Source of the DNA: a virus
IMG/VR virus record: IMGVR_UViG_3300030328_001039
Span: 31,712-95,711 of that record
Strand: one strand, 5' to 3'
DNA: 64,000 nucleotides
Position numbers and translations under genes: made by a program
Shown: one piece after another, positions 54,381 to 62,796 of the stretch
How positions within the stretch are numbered: the first letter of the stretch is position 1
How the letters are laid out: each line of letters opens with the position of its first letter
Notes under the pieces: generated by a model
Seen by the model: only the letters and a program-made list of their open reading frames with translations
Databases searched by the model: none
What the model was told of the DNA's origin: nothing

Positions 54381-55103
54381 TCACGAGGTCAAAAGACTCA
54401 CCATTGTCTTTTCTACATTCCATCCTATTCTTGTTGCCATGAATGACCTTCTAGTAGGAATACCTGCTTTTTGTAAACGAATTAAATCATCTCTAAACGG
54501 GTCAAATATCTTATGTTCGCCTATTCTCCCATCGTGCCAAAGTTTTGAAGCAGTCTCATCAAAAAATCGGTCAGCCTTGTTAGCGACTAACATAATGACT
54601 TTTGGATGGTATTTTCTACCTTTTAATCTCGACCAAAATGAACGATAGCGATAGTTTCTATTGATAAGAGAATCTACAAGATAACGGAAACCTGCAATTT
54701 GTTGTAAACCTTCATCTCCTCCTTTGAATGCTCTATCGTCAAAAATGTAGATAATTGCTTCTACACCACGAGTAACCATATCTTCAATCCAAAGATTCCA
54801 AAAACGCTCTTGCCCTCCTATATCAGCAGAATATACAACTCGCTTTTCACCTTGCCAAGATACTCTTTTTCTTGTCGGCTTTGGCATTTTGTACTTACCA
54901 ATTTTTAGTATACGAGAATGAATGGTTCTTTCATCTTCAGGTATTTCCTCCATTTCACCCGGAGTTGTGAGGTAACGGTCAAGCGTAGTTTTACCAACCA
55001 TAGGTGCTCCATAGACACCGACCTTTCTTGGTTTGTAAGAATTATAGAGATTCTGACCCCACATCGCTGCGCCTACTAAGGCTGTGCCACCTGCATCTAC
55101 CAT
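54381..55103 (-). CDS. Viral small GTPase, Ras/Arf-like (240 aa)
   Basis: All main guanine-nucleotide motifs are visible: P-loop GAPMVGKT at 32-39, switch II DIGGQE at 94-99 and NKAD at 175-178. The GQE glutamine is the one that assists GTP hydrolysis in Ras/Arf proteins. The N-terminal 26 residues (GGTALVGAAMWGQNLYNSYK) could form an amphipathic, membrane-lying helix as in Arf. No C-terminal lipid box is seen. Two membrane proteins precede it, 6-16 bases apart, so it may act at a membrane. Ras-superfamily GTPases are known in archaea and bacteria, but one inside a viral late operon is uncommon. Confidence 0.85.
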   Translation of the reverse strand: MVDAGGTALVGAAMWGQNLYNSYKPRKVGVYGAPMVGKTTLDRYLTTPGEMEEIPEDERTIHSRILKIGKYKMPKPTRKRVSWQGEKRVVYSADIGGQERFWNLWIEDMVTRGVEAIIYIFDDRAFKGGDEGLQQIAGFRYLVDSLINRNYRYRSFWSRLKGRKYHPKVIMLVANKADRFFDETASKLWHDGRIGEHKIFDPFRDDLIRLQKAGIPTRRSFMATRIGWNVEKTMVSLLTS

Positions 55104-55109
55104 AGAACA

Positions 55110-55367
55110 TCAATCCCACCATTTTAGCCAAATAACAAGTTGCTCTAACTTATTAACAGTCCACTCTACAGTATTTTCATAAACACTGAAACTGTTATTA
55201 TGAAACTCAATACCACTGATAACTAAGGCTGTGATAAGGGATGCAAGAACAGTTTTTATCCAACCCCATGTTCTTTCGTAGGCATTATCCACAGTGTTGG
55301 CTATGTGAATAGCACGAAGGGTACTCTCAGTTGCATCGTCAGAAGGTGTACGAAAGATTCGACCCAT
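55110..55367 (-). CDS. Single-pass membrane protein beside the GTPase (85 aa)
   Basis: GTGAGGA precedes the ATG. One membrane helix (IKTVLASLITALVISGI) follows an N-terminal segment with a helical face (ESTLRAIHIANTVDNAYERT) and leaves a C-terminal amphipathic tail (YENTVEWTVNKLEQLVIWLK). It is six bases upstream of the GTPase. It might anchor or regulate the GTPase, inferred from co-transcription. Confidence 0.6.
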   Translation of the reverse strand: MGRIFRTPSDDATESTLRAIHIANTVDNAYERTWGWIKTVLASLITALVISGIEFHNNSFSVYENTVEWTVNKLEQLVIWLKWWD

Positions 55368-55376
55368 TCATATTCC

Positions 55377-55994
55377 TCACTCTTTCTTTTGATACCTTTT
55401 GTCAGGAGTGCCGTCTTTCTTCAGTGGTACTTCTTCATCTATACCAAGAGTAAGTGGTTGTCGGATTTTTGCCTCGTGAGTGGGAATACGACTACTATCA
55501 AAGACTGAAGAACCTCCGCCCCTATTATCAAATGAGCCAATCATAGATGGTGAGCCACCTGTTACTCCCCAACTTGGGGGCATCTGACCGGGGTTTTCCT
55601 CCATCCAGCGAAGTTCACGCTCAAGTTGCGCTTCTTGCATTCGCATTTCCATTTCAGCCCTACGGTTATCAAACTGTTGCTGCATCACACGGTATTGGTG
55701 GCTTCTTTGTTTCTCAATGTTACCATGCCGTACTTTTTCTTGTAGATTTTGCTCAAAGAACATTTTGAAAAAGTAGTAAGCAATACCTTGCATAAAGAAA
55801 GCACCCATAGCATAGGTGAATCCATTTACCCAAACGCTGTCTTGACGCAACCAAACCTCTGCATCAAAGATACCGATTGCTACTCCAACAAGTGTGCTTT
55901 GGGCTAAAATCAATCCCATTAGCCTAATTTCTGCTTCGTGATGGTCAGTTGAATCCATAGTGTCCACTGGTATGTCCACTCCGGGGGTCACCAT
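55377..55994 (-). CDS. Two-helix membrane protein with coiled coil (205 aa)
   Basis: Residues about 25-75 hold two membrane helices (MGLILAQSTLVGVAIGIF, then VNGFTYAMGAFFMQGIAYYF). A long charged coiled coil follows (NIEKQRSHQYRVMQQQFDNR, MEMRMQEAQLERELRWMEEN), then a Pro/Gly-rich tail. The start at 55994 has no strong ribosome site; the gene may be leaderless or start at a later Met (55955 region). A promoter-like region with dyads sits just upstream. It leads the membrane/GTPase group. Confidence 0.65.
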   Translation of the reverse strand: MVTPGVDIPVDTMDSTDHHEAEIRLMGLILAQSTLVGVAIGIFDAEVWLRQDSVWVNGFTYAMGAFFMQGIAYYFFKMFFEQNLQEKVRHGNIEKQRSHQYRVMQQQFDNRRAEMEMRMQEAQLERELRWMEENPGQMPPSWGVTGGSPSMIGSFDNRGGGSSVFDSSRIPTHEAKIRQPLTLGIDEEVPLKKDGTPDKRYQKKE

Positions 55995-56096
55995 AAAGGT
56001 TGCTGGGGCTGTTGTCCGAGTTGTCCGTTGTATTGTTTATACATTTTACAAGAATATATTATTTGTCTATATCAGACATTAGACAAGTCGGACAAC
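55995..56096 (-). promoter_or_regulatory. Promoter/operator region of the membrane-GTPase cassette
   Basis: The largest gap between leftward genes outside the right edge, about 100 bases. It holds GTTGTCCGA at 56011-56019, GTTGTCCG at 56020-56027 and the inverted TCGGACAAC at 56088-56096. A perfect TTGTCTA/TAGACAA dyad spans 56063-56086, and an AT-rich TATA-like core (AATATATTATT) lies around 56053-56063. Promoter plus repressor/activator sites is the natural reading. Experimental mapping is absent. Confidence 0.55.
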
Positions 56097-57983
56097 TTAG
56101 AATGGATAAGGGTGCGTCAATTCTTTTCTATCTTCGCCACCCTCTTCTTGTTTGTAGTCATCTAACGATGTAAGAAGAGCCTGTGCTATCTTTTTGTCTT
56201 GCTCATCCATTGGCCCATTCATAAGATTTCTTAACAATTCTAAATCGCCTTTGAGTCCTTTTGTTAGAGGGCGTTTTGTACCTTTCTCTCGGAAATGTCG
56301 TGCTCGGTTATCGTGCTCATCTTCTACTGTCAATTTACCACCTTCGGTATGGGAAATGTCACGGTGAGAGTGGTCACCGTACATACCACGCTTTCGTCTT
56401 TCTCTATTCAACTCTTCTCGGTATTTGATTCGCTCAGGCGATGACTCATACTTTGTGTCATATTCTTTTTTATGACGCTTTGCTTCAGGAGACTTACGCT
56501 CTTTACGAACTACACCAATATCTGTCATACTAACACCACTTTTTTTGACTTTTTCGGGATAGTGGTAAAGGAATACAGGCACTGATGTATCACCATGCCC
56601 CATTTGTCTTAGAGCCTCCATACGATGACCACCATCTTGTTCTCCAGTAAACTCATTATTTCGGAAATATAAAGAAGGCATACCGATTGGTTTTCCTTCT
56701 TTAATACCCTCCATAATACGGTCTATATTTTCACGACTGCCCCCCCACGGAGAAAACTTCATTCCATCCCATCTATATTTTGCTTCTTTACCGGGTATGG
56801 GCGGTGCTGTGAATAATCCTCTATCTACTCCACCTTCTTTTTCAGCAAGGGCTTGAATAACATCAAAGTATTCATTAGGAGTCATTTGACCAATTTGGGT
56901 CTTACTATTTAGGTCACCGCCACCCATACCTTCACCGTCAAAATCTGTAAAATACGGTTGAGTGCCAATAGTAGGTTCAGGATAATTATGAGGATGAATC
57001 CATTTTTCATTGTAACCCATACGGACACCGGGAATGTCAGTGTCTATTATAGGCATTTTGAGTAATCGCATAGCAATTTCCATTGGTTCACTTCGTACAA
57101 TAGCAGGGTGTCTACTTGCTAAATCTTGTGCTACTTGTTCGCCTGACATGAAAGACGGGTAAAAATCAGGACTTGGTGTATGACCGACTTGCGCTCTTAT
57201 TGCACCGTATTCATCCCAGTTTGTAAAATCTTGAGGAGTAGGATTGTTACCGGCTAATATCTGCTCTCTAAATGCTTCAGACAAAGGTACTTTTTGTGCT
57301 TCGTGCATAGCCTCATGCGTAGCAGTTTGTCCCATGTGGTCTATGAGTTTACGCTCTTGTGTTTCTTCATCATCACCCAATTGACCTAAACCTAATCTTC
57401 GCCCGTATTCGCTAAGGTTAATTCCCCTAAAGGGCATATCTTTGCTTTGACCCCCCCAAGCAGATTGCATGTTCCATGACATAGGTGAAATCATACTACC
57501 CATCTCTTGATGACCTCCTGTTGCTGCACGAGTTTTCGCATCTGCAATCATTATAGGTTCGTCTATTGTTGGGTCTAAAGCCCATTCATGCCCTTCTTTT
57601 CTTGCTTGTTGTAGTCCTTTTGGGTCTGTGTCACCAAAATAAAAAGATGCTTTGAGTAATCGCATAGCAATTTCCATTGGCTCGCCTGTCATTATATCTT
57701 GAAACTCAGGAGTAAACTTTGTTTCATTTCTAAACATTGATTGCTGGCTAAGTGGGTGCTCATCAGGTAGAGGGAAATAATCTTGGTCACGCTCTCTTAT
57801 CTTTGACTCCCGTATAAGTTCATCGAGCACATTACTTAGTTGTTCACCATTAATAGGTAAAGATAACATACTTCTAGGAATGTGTTTATCTAATAACCTC
57901 ATCGTTTTATCCGAATTAGGATTCAACATTTCTGATAAATCTTGCATAGGTATCATAGCAAAAGGGCGAGCCTCTTCAGGCAT
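56097..57983 (-). CDS. 628-aa protein with HExxH zincin motif, ParB-like domain and two EPMEIAMRLLK helices
   Basis: One base after the 911-aa gene's stop, with AGGTGTGATG upstream. Helix copies GEPMEIAMRLLKA and SEPMEIAMRLLKM lie near residues 99-111 and 300-312. HEAMH (223-227) in THEAMHEAQ is a zinc metallopeptidase signature; a later WDEYGAIRAQ could give the third ligand. Residues about 425-480 look like a ParB/sulfiredoxin-type fold: SLYFRNNEFTGEQDGGHRME, then ALRQMGHGDTSVPVFLY, with the DGGHR near 452-455. The Lys/Arg/Asp-rich C-terminus (KRHKKEYDTKYESSPERIKY) is disordered. A packaged, injected enzyme is the inference; activity is unproven. Confidence 0.7.
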   Translation of the reverse strand: MPEEARPFAMIPMQDLSEMLNPNSDKTMRLLDKHIPRSMLSLPINGEQLSNVLDELIRESKIRERDQDYFPLPDEHPLSQQSMFRNETKFTPEFQDIMTGEPMEIAMRLLKASFYFGDTDPKGLQQARKEGHEWALDPTIDEPIMIADAKTRAATGGHQEMGSMISPMSWNMQSAWGGQSKDMPFRGINLSEYGRRLGLGQLGDDEETQERKLIDHMGQTATHEAMHEAQKVPLSEAFREQILAGNNPTPQDFTNWDEYGAIRAQVGHTPSPDFYPSFMSGEQVAQDLASRHPAIVRSEPMEIAMRLLKMPIIDTDIPGVRMGYNEKWIHPHNYPEPTIGTQPYFTDFDGEGMGGGDLNSKTQIGQMTPNEYFDVIQALAEKEGGVDRGLFTAPPIPGKEAKYRWDGMKFSPWGGSRENIDRIMEGIKEGKPIGMPSLYFRNNEFTGEQDGGHRMEALRQMGHGDTSVPVFLYHYPEKVKKSGVSMTDIGVVRKERKSPEAKRHKKEYDTKYESSPERIKYREELNRERRKRGMYGDHSHRDISHTEGGKLTVEDEHDNRARHFREKGTKRPLTKGLKGDLELLRNLMNGPMDEQDKKIAQALLTSLDDYKQEEGGEDRKELTHPYPF

Positions 57984-57984
57984 T

Positions 57985-60720
57985 TTACATCACACCTATT
58001 GATTTTGGGAAATTATAATCATTCAAAACTAGAGCCGAATTGTTTCTACTTGCTTCTGTTGCTTGTTGCATAAAGTCATCAGCCCAAGTAGCACCATCTC
58101 TCATTGGTGAGCCAAATATTTGTTTTTCTCGCTCATTGTCTCCTATTTTGCGAGTGTAAGTACCCGGTGCTGTTTCGGTTTCACGCAAAGGTCTGTTTAC
58201 CAATTCTCTAATATGGTCATAGTCCGTAATAGGTTGCATACCTTGTTTGTCAAAGATTCTAGGCCATGCTCCACTGACTTCTATGTAATGACCCGGTATC
58301 TGCATATGCTCCGTCATATGGTCTACAGTGGCACGCTTTGCTGCTGTTTGTCCATCATGTGCTGTTATGGAGGCTTTGAATCCCTGCTCTTGTTGAGAAA
58401 ATACTCTTGCTGCGTCTACATATGGGTCTTGGTCATTGTCAATCATATCATACCGAGCGTGCTTGCCTTCATTTTTCAAATCATTACCATCGCTGTATTT
58501 ATCGTGACCACCCACTGGTTTGTAAGCGATATTCATAGCATTCGCTACTTCATCATATAATTGAGGTCGTGCATCCATCCCCTCTTTTGGTAAACTCACC
58601 CATGAATCTTTGATACCAAAATACTCATTGAAGTTTCTCGGAGAAGGTGCGTGCATATCTGTTTGACTTTCCCATTTCAACAACTGCATAGCAATCTCCA
58701 TTGGTTCGCTTGCTACTTTACGAGCACCACCTCTCTTGTCACGGAGCGTTTCATCCATATCAAGCCCAAGTTCTTCAGCCTTCTCTCTAACTTTACGCAT
58801 GGCTATTTCTGCTGGTACTCTTTCTTCACTAAAAGCCTCAAAGCCTTCGCCTTCAGGAGATGTGAATTGTCCAGTGAGTGCTCGGAATCCAGCATCACCA
58901 ATTGTTGTATTCCAATCACGATTGTATTCTGACTCTTGTATAGGTAGACCAATCTCTTCCATCAATTTTCTTTGATTACCTAAAGCACGAGTTTCCCAAT
59001 CTATCGCTCTTAGCATTTCACGAGGAGTTCTTTGTCCTAATTTACCAAGCCTACGACCCTCTCCCCATTCTGCGTTCAAATCTTCAAGACCTTGTGCGTG
59101 CCCAAGTTCATGCAGTTTTCTCCAATTATCAGTGAATGGTTTGTTAGCGCCAAATGAAGTCGCTGCAACTCCGGGGTCAAAAATAGCAAGATGACCTGTA
59201 TTGTAGTTCTTCTTATCTAAATCGGGATTAGGGTATTCACCACCGAAGTAATATGGTTCGTAACCATAACTTGCTAACAACTCATTTACTTGAGGTGACA
59301 TTTCTGCTAATTCAGATGAGTAAGGTTGTACTGGTTTATCCACCATATCAAGATTCTGTTTACCATAGTGCCTCATAACATCCCAAAAGCGTGGGTCATT
59401 TCTTGGAGCGTGCTGTCCGCTAACATCAATCGCTTCTTTCAACAACTGAAAGGCGATGTCCATTGGTTCACTGGCTAACTTCTTCCATTGTGAAGGGTCA
59501 ATAGCGTGCGCTCTAAATCCTAATTCACTTCCCGGCTCGCCATAATTAAGTCCTTCAACCATAGAGGCTCTATCGTGCCATGTGTCCAGTAAATCACCGG
59601 GGTCAATCCCCTGCGCTATCGCATAATCAAATAATTCATTTGTTTTGGTTTTAAGGTGTTCATCAGCCTCATCGTTCCATAGTTGCTCGTGAGGGGCAAG
59701 TTCCATTTGATTCTCATAATCTATTTGTTCTTTCAACAACTGATAAGCGATGCCCATTGGTTCACTGCGAGTGAAGTATTTCTTAGGGTCAGCATCAGGT
59801 GTATCTAGTGATAATCCTTCAAATGTACCCTCTCTTGTAAATGGATGAACTCTCCTTTGTATTCCTTGACTAGCGTTAGGGGGCGTTAATTTAGTCGGTA
59901 ATTGAATTGGCCCACCGCCCGGTGGCTGAGTAAATGGTACTTTTTCTTTCAGACCCATTGGTACATTTTCTGTATTCTCAGCCATGTTGGGGTCTGCTTG
60001 TCGCCCCTTGATTCTTTTCGCTCTTTCTCTTAGTGCCTCGACATAATCTTCTTGAGGCATTTTGAACTTACGAGGGTCGGGAACTTCATCATCTTCTTCT
60101 TTGAGTAACCGCCAAGCGAGGTTCATTGGTTCACCAGTTTGTACCGATGCACCACGGCGAGCCATTTCCATAGCACGCTGCTCTTGCGCTTGTTTTCTCT
60201 GAGCATTTTGTGCTTGCATTTGTCCGGCTAACTGCATACCGACTTTTTTGTAATCAGTTTTGTTACCACCAGCACCACTTGGCTCTTCAGGTTCAGGTAT
60301 TTCAGCCGCTGGTTCAGCAGCAGGTGATTCAGGTAAAGGTACGCTGTCTGTTCCATCACTTGCTTTGGGTAAACTCGGCTTAGGTGCAGCAGACTCCACT
60401 GCTTCAGCAGCACTAGCCATGCCTTCAGCAGCACCTGCTGCCTCTGTTGCAGCACCGCCACCTTTGACACCGACTTTCGCTTTGATGTTCTTCAGTCCAC
60501 CGCCGAGAGCGACCTTCAATCCTGTGCCTAGTTTACCTAAACCAGTTTTCATAGCACCTCTAACGCCCTGCGTGGCTACTGCATTAGCAGCACCTTGAGC
60601 GCCTACACGAGTAAGAAGTCCTACTAATGGTGCCCACTTTTCAATATCATCAAAATTGAAAAACTTATGAATGTCATCGGGAGAATCCCACGGCACAAAG
60701 TCGTAGTTTTCACTCGGCAT
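57985..60720 (-). CDS. 911-aa protein with HELGH zincin motif and four EPMDIAWQLLK helices
   Basis: Opens with MPSENYDFVPWDSPDDIHKF, then a Gly/Ala-rich helix (THR: GLGKLGTGLKVALGGGLKNI). Four helix copies are visible: GEPMNLAWRLLKE, SEPMGIAYQLLKE, SEPMDIAFQLLKE and SEPMEIAMQLLKW. HELGH at 537-541 sits in RKLHELGHAQGLEDLNAEWG, the gluzincin pattern, with a Trp-Glu (DWETRA) about 30 residues on as a candidate third ligand. The C-terminal domain (FKASITAHDGQTAAKRATVD, HIRELVNRPLRETETAPGTY) is unrecognised. Multi-copy helix plus peptidase motif makes this the clearest member of the packaged-protein group. Substrate unknown. Confidence 0.7.
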   Translation of the reverse strand: MPSENYDFVPWDSPDDIHKFFNFDDIEKWAPLVGLLTRVGAQGAANAVATQGVRGAMKTGLGKLGTGLKVALGGGLKNIKAKVGVKGGGAATEAAGAAEGMASAAEAVESAAPKPSLPKASDGTDSVPLPESPAAEPAAEIPEPEEPSGAGGNKTDYKKVGMQLAGQMQAQNAQRKQAQEQRAMEMARRGASVQTGEPMNLAWRLLKEEDDEVPDPRKFKMPQEDYVEALRERAKRIKGRQADPNMAENTENVPMGLKEKVPFTQPPGGGPIQLPTKLTPPNASQGIQRRVHPFTREGTFEGLSLDTPDADPKKYFTRSEPMGIAYQLLKEQIDYENQMELAPHEQLWNDEADEHLKTKTNELFDYAIAQGIDPGDLLDTWHDRASMVEGLNYGEPGSELGFRAHAIDPSQWKKLASEPMDIAFQLLKEAIDVSGQHAPRNDPRFWDVMRHYGKQNLDMVDKPVQPYSSELAEMSPQVNELLASYGYEPYYFGGEYPNPDLDKKNYNTGHLAIFDPGVAATSFGANKPFTDNWRKLHELGHAQGLEDLNAEWGEGRRLGKLGQRTPREMLRAIDWETRALGNQRKLMEEIGLPIQESEYNRDWNTTIGDAGFRALTGQFTSPEGEGFEAFSEERVPAEIAMRKVREKAEELGLDMDETLRDKRGGARKVASEPMEIAMQLLKWESQTDMHAPSPRNFNEYFGIKDSWVSLPKEGMDARPQLYDEVANAMNIAYKPVGGHDKYSDGNDLKNEGKHARYDMIDNDQDPYVDAARVFSQQEQGFKASITAHDGQTAAKRATVDHMTEHMQIPGHYIEVSGAWPRIFDKQGMQPITDYDHIRELVNRPLRETETAPGTYTRKIGDNEREKQIFGSPMRDGATWADDFMQQATEASRNNSALVLNDYNFPKSIGVM

Positions 60721-60780
60721 TATCTAATGCCAAAGCGTGGCTAGACAAAAGCATATCGCTTATCAAGCGACATCAAGAGT
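60721..60780 (-). promoter_or_regulatory. 60-base intergenic region with a hairpin
   Basis: Contains TCGCTT-ATC-AAGCGA (60756-60770), an exact 6-bp stem with a 3-base loop, in one of the few gaps between genes. No T-run follows on the minus strand, so a strong terminator is not evident; it may be an attenuator, an RNA-processing site or an operator. Confidence 0.4.
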
Positions 60781-61629
60781 TTACTGAAGATTCTCGTAAT
60801 CTATACGAGGAGCAAACTGGTCACCGTATGCGCCTTGTGGTGCTGATGGTGCGCCATAGAACTCATAGCCTCTACTCGCAAATCGTCTATCCGCTTGCAG
60901 TTTAGGCTCACCTACCGCTGGCTGGCCTTGATGTAAGTATGCAGTTTTATTGTAAGGTGTTTGTCCTTTTATGTTTGAAAGACTTGGATTGCGGTCAGGC
61001 GGGGTATGAGTTTGTATTTGAGTGTTACCGGGATATGGGCCGGGTCGTGGTATACGAGTTACTTCAGCCCCCGGTGCTGCTTCTACACCCAATATACCTT
61101 CATGTGGGCGTCTTGTGTTTTCTTGAACATCCATTGTTTGAGGCCCACCAGTAGTTGTATCACCAGTTGGTTTCATTCTACCAAAAAACCCTGTTGGTTG
61201 CATTTCAGGAACTTGAGGGCGTTGAGCCATAGATGCGACTGATGGAGGCATATTGTATTCTGTTCCGTCTTGCATTCCAATTACATTCTTCTTGAGTGTA
61301 TTCCAAGCCTTCATCATTGGATGCTCAGGTGGTGCTCGACCACCAGCCATAGCACCCAAAGAGCCACCTTCGCCAATTGGCCCTCCATGTGCTAACATAG
61401 GTGAAGTGCGTGACTGAGCACTCATAATACGAGTTATATGTTCATACATGTCCTCAGCCGCTTGTCGCTTTGCTGGGTCAGGTGAGTTTTCATTGTCAAG
61501 AACAAACTGCCTCATCTGTTGTAGTTGTATCATTTCTTCGGCCTTACCTTTACGGAGCAGTGCGTCATATGTCATATCAAACATGTGTTCGTTTTTCAAT
61601 ATGTAAAAGGCTTCAGCGAATGCGCTCAT
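60781..61629 (-). CDS. 282-aa protein with degenerate AWxxLK helix
   Basis: The N-terminus SAFAEAFYILKNEHMF and a later HPMMKAWNTLKKNVIG (about residues 103-118) resemble the helix found in the neighbouring large proteins (A-[FW]-x-x-LK). The rest is Pro/Gly/Met/Thr-rich and probably disordered (TTGGPQTMDVQENTRRPHEG). A weak GGATGAAAC precedes the ATG. No enzyme fold is seen. It probably belongs to the same packaged-protein group. Confidence 0.6.
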   Translation of the reverse strand: MSAFAEAFYILKNEHMFDMTYDALLRKGKAEEMIQLQQMRQFVLDNENSPDPAKRQAAEDMYEHITRIMSAQSRTSPMLAHGGPIGEGGSLGAMAGGRAPPEHPMMKAWNTLKKNVIGMQDGTEYNMPPSVASMAQRPQVPEMQPTGFFGRMKPTGDTTTGGPQTMDVQENTRRPHEGILGVEAAPGAEVTRIPRPGPYPGNTQIQTHTPPDRNPSLSNIKGQTPYNKTAYLHQGQPAVGEPKLQADRRFASRGYEFYGAPSAPQGAYGDQFAPRIDYENLQ

Positions 61630-61671
61630 GTTTCATCCGATGATGTTGCTTGATAAAAGCCTAGTGGTCTT

Positions 61672-62790
61672 TCAAGTTCTGTTTAAGGAATCTAACATAA
61701 ATCTGTAACGCCTTGCGTGTTCATCATCACCAAACTCATACAAGCGTTTTTGCTCAGGGGGAGTATTCATCCATTGCAGAGCATTACCTGCTGCTCTATA
61801 ATTATCACGACCCTGACCAATTGCCATTTCTAATTGCTCTCTTTGAGTTGGGTTTGGTTCATATTCACCAAATGCAGAAGGGTTGTCAAGCAATTTTTGC
61901 TCGGCAGCATCCCAAGGCTTGAACTGCTCTTGGTCGTGATATAATTGAGTAAACGAGTCAAGTTGCATTGGGTCTACATCTTTGAAGTCTTGATACAGTT
62001 CCCTCGCTCTTCTTCTTCGTCTTAGGGCGTGCGTGTTACCGGGCTGTCTTGCATGTTCACCATAGTTTTCTGATGCAGGGCCTTTTTGACTCTGCCATAC
62101 CGGTTGAGCCGCTGAATGTAATGTTCGCCCAAAGTTTTCAATCTGCCTAAAGTTACCTACAAAGGGGTCAATTGCTACAAGTTTTCCGTCTTTGTAGCCT
62201 ACATTTTCATCATTTTGTATTATGTCGCCTAAATCTAACGCCAGTCCTAGTGGAGATTCAAGAACTGCCTCTCTATCAAGGGCTCTTAGGTCATTACCGA
62301 AAGCCCTTTTATGCTCTTTCCAATCTTCTAGTGATTCATGCATATTAAAAGGTTCAAGATAATCTCTGAAACTCATATCTACTTTCTCTTGCTCTGTTGG
62401 GAAAAAGCGAGGGTTATTTGTAGCAATAGGTCTTTCAGGGAGAATAGGATAACCAAGTGAAGCAAGTGCATTTATCATAGCCAATGAAGTTTTATCTTGT
62501 GCATAACCATAATTTTGAGGTATTTTTTCTACAGTCTTGTCACCAACTAACGCATATCGGTTCGCCCCATGACCTATTTTTCCCGACCTATCACCTCTCC
62601 AATCTCTTAGAATCTGTGGTAAATGTCGCTCTTCAACTTCGTCTCGCCCACCGTAGTCATCTTCTCCCCAATCATCCATTAGTATGGGTGTATACGCCCG
62701 GTCAAAATAAGTGCGTGGGTCATTTCTTGAAGGATGCAATTTAGGAGTGCGATTCTTTAGCACTTGGTAGGCTTTCTCAAAAGGTAACAC
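61672..62790 (-). CDS. Protein-kinase-like protein with LPFEKAYQVLK N-terminus (372 aa)
   Basis: Starts GTG at 62790. The N-terminus LPFEKAYQVLKNRTP is a helix of the A-x-x-LK type. Residues about 70-215 read as a small-lobe/large-lobe kinase: Gly-rich GHGANRYALVGDKTVEKIPQ (73-92) with a candidate lysine near 89, a catalytic-loop-like LDLGDIIQNDENVGY with Asp189, and the metal-site-like AIDPFVG with Asp208. The C-terminus (ALRRRRRARELYQDFKDVDP) is basic and helical. Known APH/kinase-type folds use these positions to move phosphate. The HRD motif itself is altered, so activity is uncertain. A virus-carried kinase that acts on host proteins early after entry is one idea. Confidence 0.55.
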   Translation of the reverse strand: MLPFEKAYQVLKNRTPKLHPSRNDPRTYFDRAYTPILMDDWGEDDYGGRDEVEERHLPQILRDWRGDRSGKIGHGANRYALVGDKTVEKIPQNYGYAQDKTSLAMINALASLGYPILPERPIATNNPRFFPTEQEKVDMSFRDYLEPFNMHESLEDWKEHKRAFGNDLRALDREAVLESPLGLALDLGDIIQNDENVGYKDGKLVAIDPFVGNFRQIENFGRTLHSAAQPVWQSQKGPASENYGEHARQPGNTHALRRRRRARELYQDFKDVDPMQLDSFTQLYHDQEQFKPWDAAEQKLLDNPSAFGEYEPNPTQREQLEMAIGQGRDNYRAAGNALQWMNTPPEQKRLYEFGDDEHARRYRFMLDSLNRT

Positions 62791-62796
62791 ATTAAA

